A DNA stretch of 9,870 nt, taken from positions 1 to 9,870 of the forward strand of contig CAIRYE010000314.1 of NCBI GenBank assembly GCA_903882765.1. Reading direction: 5' to 3'. Below, piece after piece: positions 6,706 to 9,870 of this stretch (position 1 is the stretch's first letter; each line of letters begins with the position of its first letter). The position numbers and the translations under genes were made by a program. The notes below the pieces were generated by a model. The model saw only the letters and a list, made by a program, of their open reading frames with translations, had not been told where the DNA came from and did not search any database. The DNA is from an uncultured Anaerolineae bacterium. Its GTDB lineage: Bacteria; Chloroflexota; Anaerolineae; Anaerolineales; Villigracilaceae.

Positions 6706-7236
6706 TTACGATCTCCAGAATCCGCGATGAATGGTTCTCACTTCTTCGGAAAACACAAAAGAGTCCGGATCTTTGGCGTGAACCATTGCCTCTACCGTTG
6801 GTACAGTTTTACGAAGCACGCTCATCGATAAAATGCTTACCATCCCATCACGACCTCTTGCCGCTATTTCAGTCACAGCAAAGCCTTCTGCGCGTAATTC
6901 ATCCGCCAACAATACGCCAAGCTTGGGGCTGGTGATGGTAATGTGAATGTGACCGATGGCAAGTTTTTCTTCGATCCACATACCGAGTACATTGCCGGTG
7001 GCAAACCCAGCGGCATAGCCAATAAGCATCAACGGGTTATCAGTAACCTTACTGAGCACAGATGTGATCGCGATAACGAAAATGGAGGACTGGAAAAAAC
7101 CAAGAACCCACGCTATCCCTTTTTTGCTTTTCATGACGAACAAAACACGCAAAGTATCAAGGCTCATATCCGCCAAGCGTAACGCGAAAATAGTTAGTGC
7201 TCCGATCCATGCATCGGGAGTAAATAAGAAATCCAT
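6706..7236 (-). CDS. UPF0316 / DUF2179-family membrane protein
   Basis: 176 residues. The N-terminal half is hydrophobic with about three membrane segments (near 10-34, 41-62 and 67-87). It contains the family-type patterns RLADMSLDTLR (20-30) and IGYAAGFATGNVLGMWIEE (72-90). The soluble C-terminal half (about 95-176) fits the DUF2179 domain, with ELRAEGFAVTEIAARGRDG (113-131). No biochemical role is established for this family, and none is proposed here. A good ribosome site (AAGGAG, 5 nt spacing) supports the start at 7236. It is the first gene of a likely two-gene unit with the rhodanese. No convincing promoter was found between it and the glgP terminator. Confidence 0.87.
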   Translation of the reverse strand: MDFLFTPDAWIGALTIFALRLADMSLDTLRVLFVMKSKKGIAWVLGFFQSSIFVIAITSVLSKVTDNPLMLIGYAAGFATGNVLGMWIEEKLAIGHIHITITSPKLGVLLADELRAEGFAVTEIAARGRDGMVSILSMSVLRKTVPTVEAMVHAKDPDSFVFSEEVRTIHRGFWRS

Positions 7237-7288
7237 AATTTCTCCTTTTTAGAAATTAATATCATCAACTATATAACAATCATAACAA

Positions 7289-7325
7289 AAAAGAGGTTAG
7301 GCTGTATTCACGCCTAACCTCTTTT
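7289..7325 (-). terminator. Rho-independent terminator of glgP
   Basis: A perfect 14-bp stem (AAAAGAGGTTAGGC at 7289-7302, GCCTAACCTCTTTT at 7312-7325) with a 9-nt loop begins 18 bases after the glgP stop. On the minus strand the stem ends in a run of six T, as expected for termination of leftward transcription. Confidence 0.93.
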
Positions 7326-7343
7326 GTTAGAAAACCCTTGGGG

Positions 7344-9482
7344 TTACTTCATTGCGGGAATATACAGGCGCTTGGTGTACTCTTTCACCATTCTGCGCAT
7401 ACTAAATTGCGGCGTAACGGTCTTGAGTGATTCTTTTACGCGCTCCAACCAGTTATTGGGAACATCACCGGCGTCACGATTGGAGTAATACAACGGAATG
7501 ATCTCGTTTTCCAAAGTCTGATACAAACTTTCGCGATCAACAATATCTTGTTCGCTGTCCGAAAGTTCAGCATCGGGACCGATCGCCCAACCATTTTTCC
7601 CGTTGTAGGCCTCGCGCCACCAACCATCTAGCACTGAAAAGTTGAGAGCGCCATTGGCGGCAGCTTTCATCCCTGAAGTGCCGCTGGCTTCGTTTGGTCG
7701 TTTCGGGGTATTCATCCAAATATCAACCCCTTGCACCAGATAGCGTGCGATATTCATGTCGTAATCCTCGAGGAAGACGATGCGGCCGCCGTTTTCAGCT
7801 TTCTTTACGGCTCTGTATACTTCTTGGATCAACATCTTACCTGGCTCATCGGCAGGGTGGGCCTTGCCCGAAAACAATATCTGAACCGGTCTATTGGGTT
7901 GGTTGATGATGTCAAGCAATCGTTCGAAGTCATTCATTGCCAAGCTGGCTCGTTTATATGTGGCAAAACGACGGGCAAAACCAATAGTTAAGACATATGG
8001 ATCTAACATAGCGCCGCTTGCGATCACCTGAACAGGGTGGTAAGACCCTTTCATCCAACGAAGACGGCCACGCTCTTGGGCGTAAAAAGATAATTTCCGT
8101 TTTAGGTGGTTTCGTACAGCCCAAAGTTCATTGTTGGGAATGAGGTCGATCTTAGACCACATTTCGGGATCATCCAAGTGGTCTTGCCAATCGGGGCTGA
8201 AGTATTTTTCGTATAAAACGCGCATTCGCCGGGCTAACCATGTGGCTGTATGGACGCCATTGGTAACATGGGTGATAGGAACATCTTTTTCGCTTTTTTC
8301 TGGCCAAAGACTGTTCCACATCTTGCGGCTTACCGCGCCGTGTAGTTCAGATACGGCATTTCTACCTTCTGAGTACCGCAGGGCCAGGATAGGCATTGAG
8401 AATGTTTCGCCCCAGTTTTGTTGGTGTTTTGCCAAATCAATGAACTGTTCGCGCGAAATGTTCAATTGCGGCCAAAACTTGGAGAGGTATTTGTCGATCA
8501 ACCAGAGAGGGAATTCATCATTACCAGCTGGCACAGGGGTATGGGTTGTGAAGATATTGCTCGATTTGCAGAGATCGATCGCGTCTTCAAACTTTTTACC
8601 TTTTACGACCAATTCCCTGGCACGTTCAAGGGTCATAAATGCGGCGTGACCTTCATTCATATGCCAAGCGCTAGGATCAAAACCTAAGGCTCGCAAAGCT
8701 CGAACGCCGCCAACCCCAAGTAAAACCTCTTGCATAATCCGCAGATTGATATCGGACCAGTATAAACGGGTTGTAAGTTGACGAATGTAAGGGTTGTTCG
8801 CCTCGATATTCGTATCCATTAAATAAAGCGGCGTGCGACCGATACGAAGTTCCCAAATTCTAGCCTTCACAAGGCCATCAGGGAAGTCAACTTCTATCAT
8901 GAGTTCGCTGCCATCTTTATTTAACACTACATTCAGCGGCAAATTTGAGAAATCGATCGGATTATTTATTGCTTCCTGCCAACCATCCTCGCTTATCTTC
9001 TGAGAAAAGTAGCCTTCTGTATAAAGGAGACCTACGCCAACGAGAGGTAGGCCGATATCGGAGGATTCTTTTAGATGATCACCTGAGAGAACCCCAAGAC
9101 CGCCGGAATAGATCGGCAGGGTTTCGTGAAGGCCGAATTCCATTGAAAAGTAGGCGATCGTCCCTGTTTCTTTTGGATATTGGGTGGCAAACCATGTGTC
9201 TTTGCGCGCCATATATGCATCGTATAGAACAAAAACACGATCGTAAACTTCCAGATAAATTGGATCCTTGCTGGCAGAAATAAGGGTTGCTTGGGGGATC
9301 TCTTTCAAAAATCGGAACGGATTGTGGTTGACACTTTCCCAGAGGTTGTTATCGATCTTATTAAAAAGCCTCTGAGCAGTGGGGTTCCATACCCACCATA
9401 GATTGTAAGAGAGTTCACCCAATCGCTTGATGCGCTGGGGTAATTCAATTTTATTCGTTATGGTCGTTTTAAATGTTGTCAT
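7344..9482 (-). CDS. glgP: Alpha-glucan (glycogen/maltodextrin) phosphorylase, short archaeal/bacterial type
   Basis: 712 residues. It uses phosphate to release glucose-1-phosphate from the non-reducing ends of alpha-1,4-glucans, with pyridoxal phosphate as cofactor, in the cytoplasm. The N-terminal 100 or so residues, including LGELSYNLWWVWNP, are the DUF3417-type region found in the shorter phosphorylase branch (GT35). Further motifs are MNEGHAAF with Asn276-His279, THVTNGVHTATW, FARRFATYKR, LFSGKAHPADEPGK and the cofactor site EASGTSGMKAAANG with PLP-binding Lys606. It lacks the regulatory N-terminal extension of animal enzymes and is shorter than the roughly 800-residue E. coli GlgP/MalP type. 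The start follows a weak AGAAAGG site. No other glycogen gene is present. A perfect palindrome lies 28 bases upstream of the start and a terminator follows the stop, so it is probably transcribed alone. Confidence 0.95.
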   Translation of the reverse strand: MTTFKTTITNKIELPQRIKRLGELSYNLWWVWNPTAQRLFNKIDNNLWESVNHNPFRFLKEIPQATLISASKDPIYLEVYDRVFVLYDAYMARKDTWFATQYPKETGTIAYFSMEFGLHETLPIYSGGLGVLSGDHLKESSDIGLPLVGVGLLYTEGYFSQKISEDGWQEAINNPIDFSNLPLNVVLNKDGSELMIEVDFPDGLVKARIWELRIGRTPLYLMDTNIEANNPYIRQLTTRLYWSDINLRIMQEVLLGVGGVRALRALGFDPSAWHMNEGHAAFMTLERARELVVKGKKFEDAIDLCKSSNIFTTHTPVPAGNDEFPLWLIDKYLSKFWPQLNISREQFIDLAKHQQNWGETFSMPILALRYSEGRNAVSELHGAVSRKMWNSLWPEKSEKDVPITHVTNGVHTATWLARRMRVLYEKYFSPDWQDHLDDPEMWSKIDLIPNNELWAVRNHLKRKLSFYAQERGRLRWMKGSYHPVQVIASGAMLDPYVLTIGFARRFATYKRASLAMNDFERLLDIINQPNRPVQILFSGKAHPADEPGKMLIQEVYRAVKKAENGGRIVFLEDYDMNIARYLVQGVDIWMNTPKRPNEASGTSGMKAAANGALNFSVLDGWWREAYNGKNGWAIGPDAELSDSEQDIVDRESLYQTLENEIIPLYYSNRDAGDVPNNWLERVKESLKTVTPQFSMRRMVKEYTKRLYIPAMK

Positions 9483-9510
9483 AAAAAGCCTTTCTACTTA
9501 GAAAATCGCA

Positions 9511-9522
9511 GGTAATATTACC
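9511..9522. promoter_or_regulatory. 12-bp perfect palindrome upstream of glgP
   Basis: GGTAATATTACC reads the same on both strands and lies 28-39 bases before the glgP start. On the minus strand it contains TAATAT, a possible -10 box without a good -35 partner. It could be an operator over the glgP promoter; nothing identifies a binding protein. Confidence 0.35.
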
Positions 9523-9566
9523 ACTTAATGAATGCAAGGTCTTTTTTGGGGGGTATCCAAGATGGT

Positions 9567-9702
9567 TTAGGCAGGGTATGGTGTTTCGAATAGTCCACGA
9601 TTTTCGAGGTCAGAGAAGTATTTATGAAACGGAAAAAGGACGGAATAATCCAGAAAAATCCCGCTTTAGGAACCAGAATAAGGTGGCTCCCCATATTCCC
9701 CC
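9567..9702 (-). pseudogene. Possible decayed 3' end of an unidentified gene, with one frameshift
   Basis: On the minus strand one frame (9702 down to about 9633) reads GGIWGATLFWFLKRDFSGLF then RPF, and a second frame continues as FHKYFSDLENRGLFETPYPA to a TAA at 9569-9567. The two join into one plausible protein tail if a single base is lost from the A5 run at 9633-9637 (T5 on the coding strand). Neither frame is long alone: TGA at 9705-9703 and TAA at 9668-9666 close them upstream. I do not recognise the family. It lies between glgP and the transposase fragment, where a gene truncated by insertion would be expected. It may be chance. Confidence 0.25.
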
Positions 9703-9720
9703 TCAACACCCCTGGAAAGG

Positions 9721-9870
9721 TGTACGAAATGTAGGTTTGTCAAACATATTAGACACATGCGGCAAGAAAAACCAAAGGGGAACGATAATTCAAAGGTCTC
9801 ATCGGCATATTGTTAGAGCGCTGGTTGTGTCTTTTCAATTGTGTAGCAAAGTCCTGGAAGGAAAAGAATC
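9721..9870 (-). mobile_element. Probable end of an insertion sequence
   Basis: The transposase tail is followed after 28 bases by a stretch whose plus-strand reading begins TGTACGAAATGTAGGTTTG at 9721. A TGT... terminus close behind the transposase stop is common for such elements. The opposite end is not in the window, so the inverted repeat and target duplication cannot be tested. Confidence 0.4.
9749..9870 (-). CDS. Transposase C-terminal fragment, DDE integrase-core type (partial, 5' end off window)
   Basis: From the right edge (first whole codon at 9868) an open minus frame of 39 codons ends at TAA (9751-9749). Its residues include FQDFATQLKRHNQRSNN and MPMRPLNYRSPLVFL. The pattern of a YN/HN-R-N stretch followed by P-x-RPLxxxSPxxFL is typical of the tail of integrase-core transposases (IS3/IS481-like). 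The catalytic DDE part lies outside the window, so whether the gene is intact is unknown. It would read toward glgP. Confidence 0.6.
   Translation of the reverse strand, partial: FFSFQDFATQLKRHNQRSNNMPMRPLNYRSPLVFLAACV

Noticed and set aside
8131..8649. Plus-strand open frame of 172 codons
   Set aside because: It is antisense to glgP and is a by-product of its codon use.
9518..9709. Minus-strand open frame of 63 codons upstream of glgP
   Set aside because: It has a GTG start without a ribosome site, no recognisable motif, and overlaps the palindrome and a better, though still weak, remnant in other frames.
1..9870. Frequent GATC and CGATCG tetramers and hexamers
   Set aside because: They mostly fall on Ile-ATC codons after G-ending codons and look like codon context, not a separate motif; a genome-wide count would be needed to claim more.
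1..9870. Search for tRNA, rRNA, CRISPR arrays and riboswitches
   Set aside because: No cloverleaf, spaced direct repeats or known riboswitch consensus was seen in the intergenic regions.

Overview
The window looks like an ordinary chromosomal stretch from a mesophilic bacterium of moderate GC. The gene families are an unusual fused oxidoreductase, a short-type alpha-glucan phosphorylase, a standalone FTR1 permease and a UPF0316 protein. Together they are compatible with a Chloroflexota (Anaerolineae-like) genome. That placement is an inference from family impressions; there is no rRNA or other marker gene to confirm it.

Left block (1-3045). A bi-domain oxidoreductase (an MDR-type dehydrogenase domain fused to a Gfo/Idh/MocA domain) runs leftward off the window edge. 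It is divergent from a family M29 metallo-aminopeptidase at 1872-2972, and the 118-bp gap between them holds a TATAAT box for each direction. A strong hairpin at 3010-3039 closes the aminopeptidase and probably also the convergent gene mmsA.

Centre (3049-6341). mmsA encodes a CoA-acylating (methyl)malonate-semialdehyde dehydrogenase and reads leftward, with no other valine or inositol catabolism gene visible. Next is an iron-homeostasis pair: an FTR1/EfeU-type iron permease (leftward, with its own terminator) and a divergent DtxR/MntR-family metalloregulator carrying a FeoA-like C-terminal domain. Their 152-bp shared region holds two adjoining palindromes, and the permease's best promoter lies within them. 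The simplest reading is that metal-loaded regulator shuts off the permease and perhaps itself.

Right block (6347-9482). A UPF0316 membrane protein and a single-domain rhodanese form a two-gene leftward unit. It converges on the regulator gene with only 5 bp between stop codons, and a perfect hairpin with a GAAA loop sits at the end of the regulator gene. glgP, also leftward, ends at a 14-bp-stem terminator.

Right edge (9483-9870). The region upstream of glgP holds a perfect 12-bp palindrome, a short stretch that may be the decayed, frameshifted end of another gene, and the C-terminal 39 residues of a DDE integrase-type transposase entering from the right. The transposase tail suggests an insertion element whose end may lie near 9721.

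Most of the window is conventional housekeeping and accessory metabolism. The most interesting parts are the iron permease/regulator switch with its hybrid metal-site residues, and the fused oxidoreductase that lacks the zinc ligands its dehydrogenase domain would normally carry.
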